A stretch of DNA of 64,000 nt from Pedobacter sp. BMA (GTDB lineage: Bacteria > Bacteroidota > Bacteroidia > Sphingobacteriales > Sphingobacteriaceae): contig NZ_LECU01000006.1 of assembly GCF_001027745.1 (NCBI RefSeq), forward strand, positions 186,001 through 250,000. Reading direction: 5' to 3'. Position numbers and translations under genes: made by a program. Below are positions 1 to 7,840 of this stretch, piece after piece (position 1 is the stretch's first letter; every line of letters begins with the position of its first letter). The notes under the pieces were generated by a model. That model saw only the letters and a program-made list of their open reading frames with translations. It made no database searches and was not told the DNA's origin.

Positions 1-868
1 GTCAGGGGGCTGGTTAAACTCTGTTAAGGTTGTTTTAGGACTTATCGAAATTGCACTCGCACTTAAATTTCTATCAACAGCTGATCTAGCATATCACTGG
101 GGGATATTGGACAGAGAGGTATTTATTTCGATTTGGATAGTAATTGCATTTATACTGGGTTTTTACATTATCGGAAAAATTAAATTTTCACACGATAGCG
201 ACTTGCCATATGTTTCGACTGCAAGACTATTTATCGCGGGAGTTGCTTTTACTTTTGCATTTTATTTAATACCTGGCTTGTTTGGTGCCCCATTAAAAGC
301 AGTCAGCGCTTTGGTTCCACCCATGTCTACACAGGATTTTGTGTTGGGACAAGAGGGCGGTTCGGCCGTGGCACAAACTGTTGCAGCTCACTCAAAAAGG
401 AAGTATGCTGATTTTTTACATATTCCACACCAAATCGATGGTTTCTTCGATTACGAAGAAGCGCTGGCCTATGCTAGAGAGGTTAAAAAACCGTTGTTCC
501 TAGATTTTACTGGTCACGGTTGCGTGAACTGCAGGGAAATGGAAGCGAGGGTATGGTCGGATCCCCGGGTGTTAAAAAAGTTGAAAGAGGACTATATCGT
601 TGTTTCTTTATACACGGATGATAAAACGGCCTTGCCGGAGTCTGAACAATTTGATTCGAAGGTCTTGGAAACAAGAGTTAATACTGTTGGGAAAAAGTTT
701 AAGCATTTACAAGCCGAAAGATTTAACACAATTTCGCAGCCTTATTACGTACTTTTGGGCACAGATGAAAAAGAATTGGTTTCTCCTCCGATTGGAGTTG
801 AATTTAATATAGATGCATATCTGCAATATCTTGATAAGGGTCTTGCTGCATTTGCAAAAAAACAGTAA
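1..868 (+). CDS. DsbD-like thiol:disulfide interchange protein, C-terminal part (5' end outside window)
   Basis: The reading frame is open from base 2, so the gene begins before the window and only its C-terminal part is seen. It starts in membrane segments (a helix ending in LALKF, then IWIVIAFILGFYIIG and a third near LFIAGVAFTFAFYLI), followed by a periplasmic thioredoxin-like domain. That domain carries a CVNC redox pair encoded at 521-532 inside FTGHGCVNC, the pattern of the C-terminal domain of DsbD-family reductases, which pass electrons from cytoplasmic thioredoxin to periplasmic thiols. The apparent TTG start at 107 is internal to the frame and is not the true start. The stop is followed after one base by pfkA, so the two are probably co-transcribed. 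Family assignment is firm; substrate is unknown. Confidence 0.85.
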   Translation, partial: SGGWLNSVKVVLGLIEIALALKFLSTADLAYHWGILDREVFISIWIVIAFILGFYIIGKIKFSHDSDLPYVSTARLFIAGVAFTFAFYLIPGLFGAPLKAVSALVPPMSTQDFVLGQEGGSAVAQTVAAHSKRKYADFLHIPHQIDGFFDYEEALAYAREVKKPLFLDFTGHGCVNCREMEARVWSDPRVLKKLKEDYIVVSLYTDDKTALPESEQFDSKVLETRVNTVGKKFKHLQAERFNTISQPYYVLLGTDEKELVSPPIGVEFNIDAYLQYLDKGLAAFAKKQ

Positions 869-869
869 A

Positions 870-1853
870 ATGAATAAGATTAAGAAAATAGGTGTTTTAA
901 CCTCTGGTGGCGATTCGCCAGGCATGAACGCTGCAATCAGAGCTGTAGTAAGGGCTTCAATCTACTACGATATCGAAGTTGTTGGATTTGTTCGCGGATA
1001 TGAAGGCTTGATTAACAATGATTTCGTTCCGATGGATCGTAAATCTGTGGCTAATATTATCCAAAGGGGCGGAACAATTCTTAAAACTGCCCGTAGCGAT
1101 GCTTTCAGGACCATTGAAGGCCGCAATCAGGCATATCAAAACTTAAAAGCTCAGGCTGTTGATGCTTTAGTTGTTATTGGTGGAGATGGAACGTTTACCG
1201 GGGCTAATGTTTTTTCCAAGGAACACGATTTACCGATAGTTGGTTTGCCTGGCACTATTGATAATGATTTGGCAGGAACAGACTTTACGATTGGTTATGA
1301 TTCTGCATTAAACACCGTTATCGATGCTGTGGACCGAATCAGAGACACTGCTGAATCTCATGACAGGCTTTTCATTGTTGAGGTAATGGGCCGTGATTCG
1401 GGTTTAATAGCGTTGAGAAGTGGTATTGGTGTTGGCGCAGAGGCAATAATGATCCCTGAAGCTAATATGAATGCCGATGATATTCTCCACAAGCTGGAGC
1501 ATAGCCGTAAAGATAAGGCTTCTAAGATTATCATCGTTGCCGAAGGGGATGATACCGGTGGAGCGTTTAAAGTTGGTGAGATTTTACAGGAAAAATATCC
1601 TCATTACGATACTAAAGTTTCTATTTTGGGACACATTCAACGTGGGGGTAAACCTACATGTATGGACCGTGTTTTGGCGAGCCAACTGGGAGTTGCTGCA
1701 GTTGAAGGATTAATTAATGGGGAAAGCCGCGTAATGGCAGGGCAAATGAATCGGGAAATTGTATTCACGCCATTTGATCATGCTATTAAACATATTGATG
1801 CGGAGAAAGTAAGCTCTACATGGCTAAAGCTTATTGATATCCTCTCTTTCTAA
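870..1853 (+). CDS. pfkA: ATP-dependent 6-phosphofructokinase
   Basis: Glycolytic enzyme that phosphorylates fructose 6-phosphate to fructose 1,6-bisphosphate in the cytoplasm. The product is 327 aa, usual for bacterial group A PFKs. Seen motifs are the N-terminal ATP-binding loop GVLTSGGDSPGMNAAIRA (about 7-24), GGDGTF near residue 100, and PGTIDNDL near 125, which holds the catalytic aspartate. GGDGT with Gly at the usual position fits ATP rather than pyrophosphate use. The ATG at 870 is chosen over an in-frame upstream start at 813 because the latter lies inside the preceding gene and adds unrelated residues. It begins one base after the DsbD-like gene and ends in a strong hairpin shared with the convergent YbjQ-like gene. 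Confidence 0.95.
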   Translation: MNKIKKIGVLTSGGDSPGMNAAIRAVVRASIYYDIEVVGFVRGYEGLINNDFVPMDRKSVANIIQRGGTILKTARSDAFRTIEGRNQAYQNLKAQAVDALVVIGGDGTFTGANVFSKEHDLPIVGLPGTIDNDLAGTDFTIGYDSALNTVIDAVDRIRDTAESHDRLFIVEVMGRDSGLIALRSGIGVGAEAIMIPEANMNADDILHKLEHSRKDKASKIIIVAEGDDTGGAFKVGEILQEKYPHYDTKVSILGHIQRGGKPTCMDRVLASQLGVAAVEGLINGESRVMAGQMNREIVFTPFDHAIKHIDAEKVSSTWLKLIDILSF

Positions 1854-1888
1854 AACATCGGGCTCCATTTAGGAGCCCGATGTTTTTA
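1853..1888. terminator. Bidirectional terminator between pfkA and ybjQ-like gene
   Basis: A perfect 14-bp stem (1853-1866 with 1872-1885, loop ATTTA) has an A-run on one side and a T-run on the other, so it can terminate in both directions. It overlaps the last base of the pfkA stop codon and the stop codon of the convergent gene. Confidence 0.85.
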
Positions 1889-2212
1889 CAAGTCTTCCAG
1901 AATAACAGCGGTACCATTGGCGCTAACCATAAGCATGCTGCCTCCGCTACCCACCGTTTCATAGTCCAAGTCGATACCAACGATAGCATTTGCACCTAAT
2001 GCTGCCGCATATTGTTGCATTTCATTTAATGCGGTGTCTTTTCCTTCTCTCAATACGCGTTCGTATGAGCTTGATCTTCCGCCAACGATATCAGTTATGC
2101 CCGCAAATAAATCTTTAAAAATATTTGCACCAATAATGGTTTCTCCGGTTACAAGACCAACATATTTAACAATTTTTTTGCCCTCAACAGAAGGCGTTGT
2201 GGTTAATAACAT
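1886..2212 (-). CDS. YbjQ/UPF0145 family protein
   Basis: A 108-aa protein of the YbjQ (UPF0145) family, small cytoplasmic proteins of unclear role, once annotated as heavy-metal-binding. Typical features are the segment [18 protein letters not shown] (about 19-36), RSSSYERVL, and the C-terminal part with [15 protein letters not shown]. The length matches the family. It is convergent to pfkA and separated from rpsP by a 307-bp divergent spacer. I see no further context that points to a function. Confidence 0.8.
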   Translation of the reverse strand: MLLTTTPSVEGKKIVKYVGLVTGETIIGANIFKDLFAGITDIVGGRSSSYERVLREGKDTALNEMQQYAAALGANAIVGIDLDYETVGSGGSMLMVSANGTAVILEDL

Positions 2213-2519
2213 AGTTTTAGCTTTTGTATTTAGAAGTGTTTAAACTTAAATTGTTACATTCCTAAATTCTGCATCTCATTTTACACTTTGAAATATAAAC
2301 AACCGGTTTTGTAACAAAGAGATAAATACCATAGAGGATGATTTTGGTAATGATTCTTCGAATACGAATTCTTTTCAGTGATATGCAAATTTCTCTTGCA
2401 GAACGACCTGAAAATAAAGAAAATAAACTATGTTTTTAATTTACAGTATTTTAGTTATCTTTGCAGCCCCGCAGTATGTAACTCCGGGAACTATGTTGAA
2501 TACATAAATACAAAAAGAA
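2213..2519. other. Divergent intergenic region, ybjQ-like gene / rpsP
   Basis: This 307-bp AT-rich gap separates two divergent genes. It holds a candidate rpsP promoter at its right side and a leader of about 50 nt. I found no tRNA, no open frame and no strong repeat in it. Confidence 0.5.
2456..2463 (+). promoter_or_regulatory. Candidate -7 element for rpsP
   Basis: TATCTTTG is an exact match to the Bacteroidota -7 consensus TAnnTTTG. The -33 side is only weak (a T-run around 2433). It predicts an rpsP leader of about 50 nt, a plausible site for feedback by ribosomal proteins, although no structure is obvious. Confidence 0.45.
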
Positions 2520-3071
2520 ATGGCAACTAAAATCAGATTGCAAAGATTCGGTAAAAAAGGAAAACCTTTTTTCCACGTTGTGGTAGCAGATTCCCGCTCT
2601 CCACGTGATGGTAAATTTATTGAGCGTTTAGGTTCTTATAACCCAAATACCAATCCTGCTACTATCGAAATTAACTTCGAAAAAACCTTAGCCTGGGTAA
2701 ACAGTGGTGCACAACCAACTGATACGGCACGTGCTATTCTATCTTACAAAGGTGTTTTATACAAAAAACACTTAGAAGGTGGTGTTAAAAAAGGTGCTTT
2801 AACTCAAGAGCAAGCTGATGAGAAATTCACGGCATGGTTAGATGCTAAAGCAGACAAAATCTCTGGTAAATCAGAAGGTTTAGCTACTTCAAAAGCAGAT
2901 GCACGTAAAGCGGCATTAGCAGCGGAAGCTAAGAAAAAAGAAGACAGAGCGGCAGCAATCGCAGCTAAAAATGCACCAGTTGCAGAAGAAGTTGTTGAAG
3001 AAGAAGCTCCAGCTGCTGAGGCAACTGAAGAAGCTCCTGCGGCAGAAACTACTACAGAAGGAGCAGAATAA
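2520..3071 (+). CDS. rpsP: 30S ribosomal protein S16 with long C-terminal extension
   Basis: Small-subunit ribosomal protein S16. The conserved core covers residues 1 to about 80 ([21 protein letters not shown], cut here for length, then [15 protein letters not shown]). The protein is 183 aa against about 82 aa in Escherichia coli. The extra 100 residues are a Lys/Ala-rich helix-like stretch and then an acidic Ala/Glu-rich tail from about residue 150. Long S16 proteins are usual in Bacteroidota, so this is a lineage trait rather than a fusion. It heads the rpsP-rimM-trmD-rplS set and is followed by its own strong terminator. Confidence 0.95.
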   Translation: MATKIRLQRFGKKGKPFFHVVVADSRSPRDGKFIERLGSYNPNTNPATIEINFEKTLAWVNSGAQPTDTARAILSYKGVLYKKHLEGGVKKGALTQEQADEKFTAWLDAKADKISGKSEGLATSKADARKAALAAEAKKKEDRAAAIAAKNAPVAEEVVEEEAPAAEATEEAPAAETTTEGAE

Positions 3072-3090
3072 TTCTATCTCTTTCTTAAAG

Positions 3091-3127
3091 AAAATAGCGT
3101 TCCGATTATCGGAACGCTATTTTTATT
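3091..3127 (+). terminator. Rho-independent terminator after rpsP
   Basis: A 15-bp perfect stem (3091-3105 with 3109-3123) with a 3-nt loop is followed by a T-rich run. It lies 20 bp after the rpsP stop and separates rpsP from rimM. Confidence 0.85.
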
Positions 3128-3134
3128 TAAAACC

Positions 3135-3199
3135 GTCATTAGCGTTATGCCCACCATTCAAAAGGCAACCGGCAGATGTGCCGGCTTGTTCGCAATGAC
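3135..3199. repeat. Intergenic element bounded by GTCATT / AATGAC
   Basis: The rpsP-rimM gap holds a 65-bp stretch with GTCATT at its left end and AATGAC at its right end, plus an inner hairpin CCGGCAGATGTGCCGG (arms CCGGC/GCCGG). Read on the minus strand, it begins GTCATTGCGAAC, close to GTCATTGCAAGG at 33852. This suggests a degenerate dispersed repeat with inverted ends. Two copies are too few to define its borders. Confidence 0.35.
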
Positions 3200-3218
3200 A
3201 ATACTATAATTTAGGCTA

Positions 3219-3746
3219 ATGAAACACGAAGAGGCATTTTACATAGGCTACGTTACAAAGACCAGGGGTTTAAAGGGAGAGGTTCAGATATTTTTCGAAT
3301 TTGACGATTATGAAAAATTAAGCTTTGACGTGGTTTTTGCCGATATGAATGGTAAACTTGTTCCATATTTTGTTGCTTCAGCTAAACTGCAGGTTAATAA
3401 AACAGGTTATTTCAACTTTGATGATCTTGATCATGTTGATAAGGCTCAACCATTGTTAAGAAAGAAGCTTTATCTTCCGCTTAGTCACATGCCTGAGCGT
3501 GATGAAGATGAATTTTTTTATACTGATTTAAAAGGTTTCACAGCCATTGATGAAACCCTTGGAGAGTTAGGGGAAATCACGGAAGTAAATGAATACCCAC
3601 AGCAGTTCGTTGCAACTGTTTTTTACAAAGACACTGAAATTCTTTTTCCGTTAAATGAAGACTTTATCATTGAAATTGATGATGAAGAAAAGGTTTTGAA
3701 GCTTGATTTACCAGATGGATTGCTGGATATCTATCTGAATAAGTAG
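3219..3746 (+). CDS. rimM: Ribosome maturation factor RimM
   Basis: Assembly factor for the 30S head that binds S19 and acts during 16S rRNA processing. The 175-aa product has the N-terminal RimM beta-barrel with YIGYVTKTRGLKGEVQI (about 8-24) and a C-terminal PRC-barrel domain (FFYTDLKGFTAIDE onward, about 100-170) that ends in LLDIYL. Length and order next to rpsP and trmD fit the family. The start at 3219 gives the usual N-terminus. A near-consensus -7 element (TAATTTAG, 3207-3214) sits only 4 nt before the ATG, so a leaderless transcript is possible. Confidence 0.92.
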   Translation: MKHEEAFYIGYVTKTRGLKGEVQIFFEFDDYEKLSFDVVFADMNGKLVPYFVASAKLQVNKTGYFNFDDLDHVDKAQPLLRKKLYLPLSHMPERDEDEFFYTDLKGFTAIDETLGELGEITEVNEYPQQFVATVFYKDTEILFPLNEDFIIEIDDEEKVLKLDLPDGLLDIYLNK

Positions 3747-3861
3747 AACACATTTTACTCCCTAGCTATTATCTTAATGCGGTGTCTTGTGGCCGTTAAA
3801 CTCACGAAGAGCAGGTGTTGATCGAATTGTACTATTATTTAATATTAAATTAAAGATGAGT

Positions 3862-3869
3862 TACCTTTG
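3862..3869 (+). promoter_or_regulatory. Candidate -7 element directly before trmD
   Basis: TACCTTTG matches TAnnTTTG exactly and ends 4 nt before the preferred trmD ATG at 3874. If used, transcription would start at or next to the start codon, giving a leaderless mRNA. The expected -33 position holds only TTTA. Confidence 0.35.
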
Positions 3870-3873
3870 TGCC

Positions 3874-4548
3874 ATGCGTTTTGATATTATTACCGTACTT
3901 CCGGCTCTGTTAGAGAGTCCTTTCGCCCATTCTATTTTACATAGAGCTCAAAAAAAAGGGCTTGCTGAGATTGTAGTGCATAACCTTAGGGATTATGCTA
4001 CCAATAAACAGAAAAGCGTTGATGACTATCAATATGGGGGTGGCAGTGGCATGGTGATGAGTATAGAACCATTTGCAGCTTGTATAGAAAAATTACAGGC
4101 TGAGCGAACATATGATGAGATTATTTTCATGAGTCCTGATGGGGTAACCCTTAATCAAAGTACAGCTAATGAGTTATCCATTAAAAAAAACATCATTATT
4201 CTTTGCGGCCATTACAAAGGGATTGATCAGCGCATCCGCGATATTTTCGTCACCCGTGAAATTTCAGTTGGTGACTATGTGCTGAGTGGCGGAGAATTAC
4301 CTGCAGCTATCGTTGTTGATGCTGTTGTTCGTCTCCTTCCTGGAGTCTTAAACGACGAAACATCTGCCCTATCTGATAGTTTTCAGGGTGAGCTACTGGA
4401 TGCGCCGGTTTATACCCGACCTGCTGACTGGAGGGGACATAAAGTGCCCGATGTTTTGTTAAGCGGGCACGAAGCAAAGGTTAATGACTGGAGACATGAG
4501 CAGGCGTTGGAACGCACCAAGCAACGTCGCCCTGATCTGTTAGAATAA
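3874..4548 (+). CDS. trmD: tRNA (guanine-37-N1)-methyltransferase
   Basis: SPOUT-class methyltransferase that makes m1G37 next to the anticodon of several tRNAs, using S-adenosylmethionine, and prevents +1 frameshifting. The start at 3874 gives a 224-aa protein beginning [17 protein letters not shown], as in relatives; the in-frame starts at 3787 and 3856 add residues not expected in the family. Motifs include the region [13 protein letters not shown] (about 50-62), the knot segment [12 protein letters not shown], and [15 protein letters not shown], which form the trefoil SAM site. It lies between rimM and rplS. Confidence 0.94.
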   Translation: MRFDIITVLPALLESPFAHSILHRAQKKGLAEIVVHNLRDYATNKQKSVDDYQYGGGSGMVMSIEPFAACIEKLQAERTYDEIIFMSPDGVTLNQSTANELSIKKNIIILCGHYKGIDQRIRDIFVTREISVGDYVLSGGELPAAIVVDAVVRLLPGVLNDETSALSDSFQGELLDAPVYTRPADWRGHKVPDVLLSGHEAKVNDWRHEQALERTKQRRPDLLE

Positions 4549-4855
4549 AATGTGCATTTTTTTCGCTTTCTACAATTTATTAGAGCAACATTATTCGCGC
4601 TGATCAATAAAATAGTTAAAATTAATGCATTCGTGAATAAGGTGTATGGCGGGTGCTTTACGCTATTATTCTACAAATAATTTGCTCTAACTAGTGCTTT
4701 GCTGATCTTTTGACACATAAGTAATTACAATATGTAAATGTGGATTTCTAAAAGATTGTGGAAAAAATAAAAAAGGTTTTTTTTATTGAAAAAAAATCCC
4801 TAATATTGCAATCCGAATTTCACGGGTTGAAATATCGATTTAATAGCTTAAAATC
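4549..4855. other. Intergenic region between trmD and rplS
   Basis: A 307-bp AT-rich gap on one strand. It has a candidate rplS promoter near its right end and long A and T runs around 4765-4797. I see no terminator with a clear stem after trmD, and no open reading frame. Confidence 0.5.
4801..4808 (+). promoter_or_regulatory. Candidate -7 element for rplS
   Basis: TAATATTG matches the TAnnTTTG consensus at all but one fixed position. It would give a leader of about 45 nt before rplS. No well-spaced -33 element was found. Confidence 0.3.
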
Positions 4856-5203
4856 ATGGATTTAGTAAAATTTGTTGAAGAGCAGGCCATCGCGAAAAAA
4901 GATTTTCCTGCGTTCAAGTCTGGCGATACAGTGAGCGTACACTATAAAATTCGCGAAGGTAATAAAGAGCGTATTCAGATTTACCAAGGTGTTGTAATTC
5001 AACGTAACAGTGCTGGTGCAAACGAGACTTTCACTGTACGTAAAATTAGCAATGGTGTTGGTGTTGAGCGTATTTTCCCTTTTAGTTCTCCAAACATCGA
5101 GAAAGTAGAAGTGAATAGCTATGGTAAAGTTCGTAGAGCAAAATTATTCTACTTACGTGCTTTAACTGGTAAAGCTGCTCGTATCAAATCTTTAAGAAAA
5201 TAA
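4856..5203 (+). CDS. rplS: 50S ribosomal protein L19
   Basis: Large-subunit ribosomal protein L19, located at the interface with the 30S subunit. The 115-aa length is standard. Recognisable segments are [20 protein letters not shown] (about 20-39), the core [31 protein letters not shown] and the C-terminal [20 protein letters not shown], which is strongly basic. It closes the rpsP-rimM-trmD-rplS set and is followed by a terminator after 20 bp. Confidence 0.96.
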   Translation: MDLVKFVEEQAIAKKDFPAFKSGDTVSVHYKIREGNKERIQIYQGVVIQRNSAGANETFTVRKISNGVGVERIFPFSSPNIEKVEVNSYGKVRRAKLFYLRALTGKAARIKSLRK

Positions 5204-5223
5204 TATTCTTTATTATAAGATAT

Positions 5224-5256
5224 AACCTTCACGATTAATTTCGTGGAGGTTTTTTT
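5224..5256 (+). terminator. Rho-independent terminator after rplS
   Basis: An 11-bp stem with one G-T pair (5224-5234 with 5241-5251) is followed by seven T. It stands between rplS and the MscS gene, so the latter needs its own promoter (a near-match TACCTTTT lies at 5262-5269, 4 nt before its ATG). Confidence 0.8.
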
Positions 5257-5273
5257 GTTTATACCTTTTTTTT

Positions 5274-6446
5274 ATGTTGGAGTCTGCATTTTTTGATCAA
5301 ATATTTTGGGGCAATAGCGTTAAAGCTTACTGTCTGTTTGGAGGTATCCTTTTTGTCGGCTTATTATTTAAACGGATAGTGTCGAGACTTTTAAGTAAGC
5401 TTTTGTTCAAGCTCTTCAGGAGTTTCTCCAGCCAGTCTCATGATGATGCATTTGTATCATTGCTTATCAAGCCTTTAGAGACCTTCATTTTGCTCTCGAC
5501 ACTCTATCTGTCGATCAACCAACTCAAGCACCCTTTAGAAGTCGCAATATTTCATTATAGTAAACTTGTTGGAAAGGTTAAGGAATCTATTCCTGTAAGC
5601 ATCGGAGATTGTGTTGACAGAATATTTTTATTTATGATCATTCTGTCAATTTTCTGGATTATTTTGAGGATAATTGATTTTATCAGTCACGTACTTTTGT
5701 TCAAGGCGTCTTTAACTGATAATAAGTCTGATGATCAGCTCGTACCCTTTCTGAAGGAGCTATTTAAAACTATCGTAATTTTTATCGGATTTTTTACACT
5801 GCTTGGTTTCGTTTTTGAGGTGAATGTACTTACGCTGATTACCGGTTTAGGTATAGGGGGTATTGCAATCGCTTTGGCAGCCAAAGAAAGTTTGGAAAAT
5901 CTAATAGGATCATTTACTATTTTTCTTGATAAACCATTCGTTGTTGGCGACCTGGTTAAAGTAGATGGAGTTGAAGGAACAGTAGAAAAGGTTGGTTTTA
6001 GAAGCACAAGGATCCGTACATCTGAAAAAACAATGGCCACTATTCCGAACAGGGGAATGATTGATGGCGTACTGGAAAATCTATCTTTGCGCAATCTTAG
6101 AAGAGTAGTTTTCACGATTGGTTTAACATATGAAACGACCGGAGATTCGGTGAAGAAAATTGTTTCCGACATAGCGGTTTACATCCGCTCATTTAACGGC
6201 ACTGCTGATGAAAGTGTAGCTTTCAAGAGTTTTGGTGATTCTGGTTTGAATGTTGAAATATCCTATTTCGTTACCATACTAGATAATGCCGAATTCATTA
6301 AAATCAGACAGGAAATCAATCTGGAAATTATGGACATCGTGATGAGAAACCAATCAGATTTTGCTTACCCTACACAAAGATTGATAAGTGACAGACCACC
6401 TGGTGGTGATCATGAAAAAGAGGTTGGTAATGATGCTACCGACTAA
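5274..6446 (+). CDS. MscS-family mechanosensitive ion channel
   Basis: Inner-membrane channel of the small-conductance mechanosensitive family that releases solutes on hypo-osmotic shock. The 390-aa protein has an extended N-terminal membrane region (helices near 15-35, 65-85, 115-140 and 160-185) before the pore helix, where the glycine/alanine-rich segment GLGIGGIAIALAAKESLENL lies at about 193-212. The beta domain follows with DKPFVVGDLVKVDGVEGTV and the typical RSTRIRTSEKTMATIPN, then a soluble C-terminal domain. The extra helices place it with the larger MscS-like proteins rather than the E. coli-type 286-aa channel. Confidence 0.88.
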   Translation: MLESAFFDQIFWGNSVKAYCLFGGILFVGLLFKRIVSRLLSKLLFKLFRSFSSQSHDDAFVSLLIKPLETFILLSTLYLSINQLKHPLEVAIFHYSKLVGKVKESIPVSIGDCVDRIFLFMIILSIFWIILRIIDFISHVLLFKASLTDNKSDDQLVPFLKELFKTIVIFIGFFTLLGFVFEVNVLTLITGLGIGGIAIALAAKESLENLIGSFTIFLDKPFVVGDLVKVDGVEGTVEKVGFRSTRIRTSEKTMATIPNRGMIDGVLENLSLRNLRRVVFTIGLTYETTGDSVKKIVSDIAVYIRSFNGTADESVAFKSFGDSGLNVEISYFVTILDNAEFIKIRQEINLEIMDIVMRNQSDFAYPTQRLISDRPPGGDHEKEVGNDATD

Positions 6447-6465
6447 TATAAAGTATTGAAATACA

Positions 6466-6504
6466 AGAAAGATCAATTTGATGCATTCAAATTGACCTTT
6501 CTTA
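6466..6504. terminator. Bidirectional terminator between mscS-like gene and psd
   Basis: Two 16-nt arms (6466-6481 and 6487-6502) pair with a single mismatch around a 5-nt loop. The genes on both sides converge here. Confidence 0.7.
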
Positions 6505-6525
6505 TGAATTTAATCAATTAAATTC

Positions 6526-7185
6526 CTATGATAAGGTGGCTAATGTCGTAATTCCACCTTTAACTACCTGATTTAACTCTACATTAACTTTTGTTCCAAC
6601 AGGTAAGAAAACATCAACTCTAGATCCGAATTTAATGAAACCGAACTGTTCAGTTTGTTTCACCTGATCACCTTCTTTTACGTACCATACAATCCGGCGA
6701 GCCAGAGCTCCTGCAATTTGACGAAACAATACTGATGTACCGTTTTTATGTTCTACTACTGTAGTGGTTCGTTCGTTTTCTGTCGAAGACTTAGGGTTCC
6801 ATGCTGCTAAATATTTACCCGGATGATATTTAAAAAACTTAACTACGCCGGAGATAGGGTTGCGGTTAATGTGTACGTTTACAGGTGACATGAATATAGA
6901 AACCTGTAGTCGTTGATCTTTAAAATACTCCCCTTCGTTTGTTTCTTCAATTACAACCACTTTACCATCTGCAGGGCAGATTACGAGATCTTCTCCGGCG
7001 GAAAAAGTCCGGCCTGGATTCCGGAAAAACTGCAACACAATGATGAATAAGGCTGCAGAGAAAATATAGATAAACCAGCGTAACCAGGTGATGTCATAAT
7101 ATTTGTAGTCAACAACGGCATTGATTACGAAAATGAGTAAGATAGTGATGGCAATGGTTGTGTAGCCTTCTTTGTGTATAGTCAT
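6526..7185 (-). CDS. psd: Phosphatidylserine decarboxylase proenzyme
   Basis: Membrane enzyme that decarboxylates phosphatidylserine to phosphatidylethanolamine. The 219-aa form is the short type seen in Bacteroidota and other groups. There are two hydrophobic segments near the N-terminus (about 10-27 and 35-53), then CPADGKVV (70-77), the SPVNVHINRNP motif (100-110) and FIKFGSRVD (183-191). Gly187-Ser188 is the expected self-cleavage site that creates the pyruvoyl group. It is followed downstream by a convergent terminator and preceded by hpt on the same strand with a 57-bp gap. Confidence 0.92.
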   Translation of the reverse strand: MTIHKEGYTTIAITILLIFVINAVVDYKYYDITWLRWFIYIFSAALFIIVLQFFRNPGRTFSAGEDLVICPADGKVVVIEETNEGEYFKDQRLQVSIFMSPVNVHINRNPISGVVKFFKYHPGKYLAAWNPKSSTENERTTTVVEHKNGTSVLFRQIAGALARRIVWYVKEGDQVKQTEQFGFIKFGSRVDVFLPVGTKVNVELNQVVKGGITTLATLS

Positions 7186-7242
7186 TGTATTTGAAATGAT
7201 TGTTGCGCAAAGGTGCGAAAAATAAATTAATAGAATGTAAAG

Positions 7243-7785
7243 TTATCCTGCTGTAGCCCTGTATATGTCAGTTAAGTTCCTCCCCAGCCCGTTATAATCC
7301 AATCCGTATCCAACAACAAATTCATTTGGTATTTCGAAGCCGATGTACTCCAAATCCTCAATCTGATACTTTAATGCAGCAGGCTTTAATAAAAGCGAGG
7401 CAACTTTTACTGAAGCAGGACTTTTCTCTTTTATGGTTTTTAGAATATGGGTTAGTGTTAACCCCGTATCAACAATATCTTCTACTACAATGATATCTCT
7501 CCCTTCGAGATTCTCTGGTAAACCGATTAATTCCTTTATTTGTCCTGTACTACTGGTTCCCTCGTAAGAAGCCACTTTCATGAAAGCTACTTCGCAAGGA
7601 ACATCAATTTCTTTTATCAAATCGGCCATGAAGAGAAAGCTCCCGTTTAATACACCTATAAATATTGGGCATTTGGATTCGTAGTCTACATTCATTTGGA
7701 TTCCCAATAAGCGTATTCTTTTGTTTAAAGTTTCGTTTTCCAAAAAAATCTCAAACTCTTTATCTTCTACTTTTATTTTGTGCAT
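7243..7785 (-). CDS. hpt: Hypoxanthine phosphoribosyltransferase
   Basis: Purine salvage enzyme that joins hypoxanthine (and usually guanine) to PRPP to give IMP or GMP in the cytoplasm. The 180-aa length is typical. The PRPP-binding loop VVEDIVDTGLTL is at about 100-111, with the upstream GVLNGSFLFMADL (44-56) and the SYEGTSSTGQI flexible loop (73-83). Downstream residues YGLDYNGLGRNL match the C-terminal signature of bacterial HPRTs. It stands in a minus-strand group between the GT51 gene and psd. Confidence 0.93.
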   Translation of the reverse strand: MHKIKVEDKEFEIFLENETLNKRIRLLGIQMNVDYESKCPIFIGVLNGSFLFMADLIKEIDVPCEVAFMKVASYEGTSSTGQIKELIGLPENLEGRDIIVVEDIVDTGLTLTHILKTIKEKSPASVKVASLLLKPAALKYQIEDLEYIGFEIPNEFVVGYGLDYNGLGRNLTDIYRATAG

Positions 7786-7840
7786 GTGAGGTTTTTATCA
7801 ATTGAAAAGCTGGTGGACAACACTGGAACCCGAATTGAAT

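Noticed and set aside
107..868. A complete gene starting at TTG 107
   Set aside because: The frame is open to base 2 and already encodes membrane helices of the same protein, so 107 is an internal codon.
957..1139. Reverse-strand short frame inside pfkA
   Set aside because: It is the shadow of pfkA, has no signals of its own, and the pfkA frame is strongly conserved.
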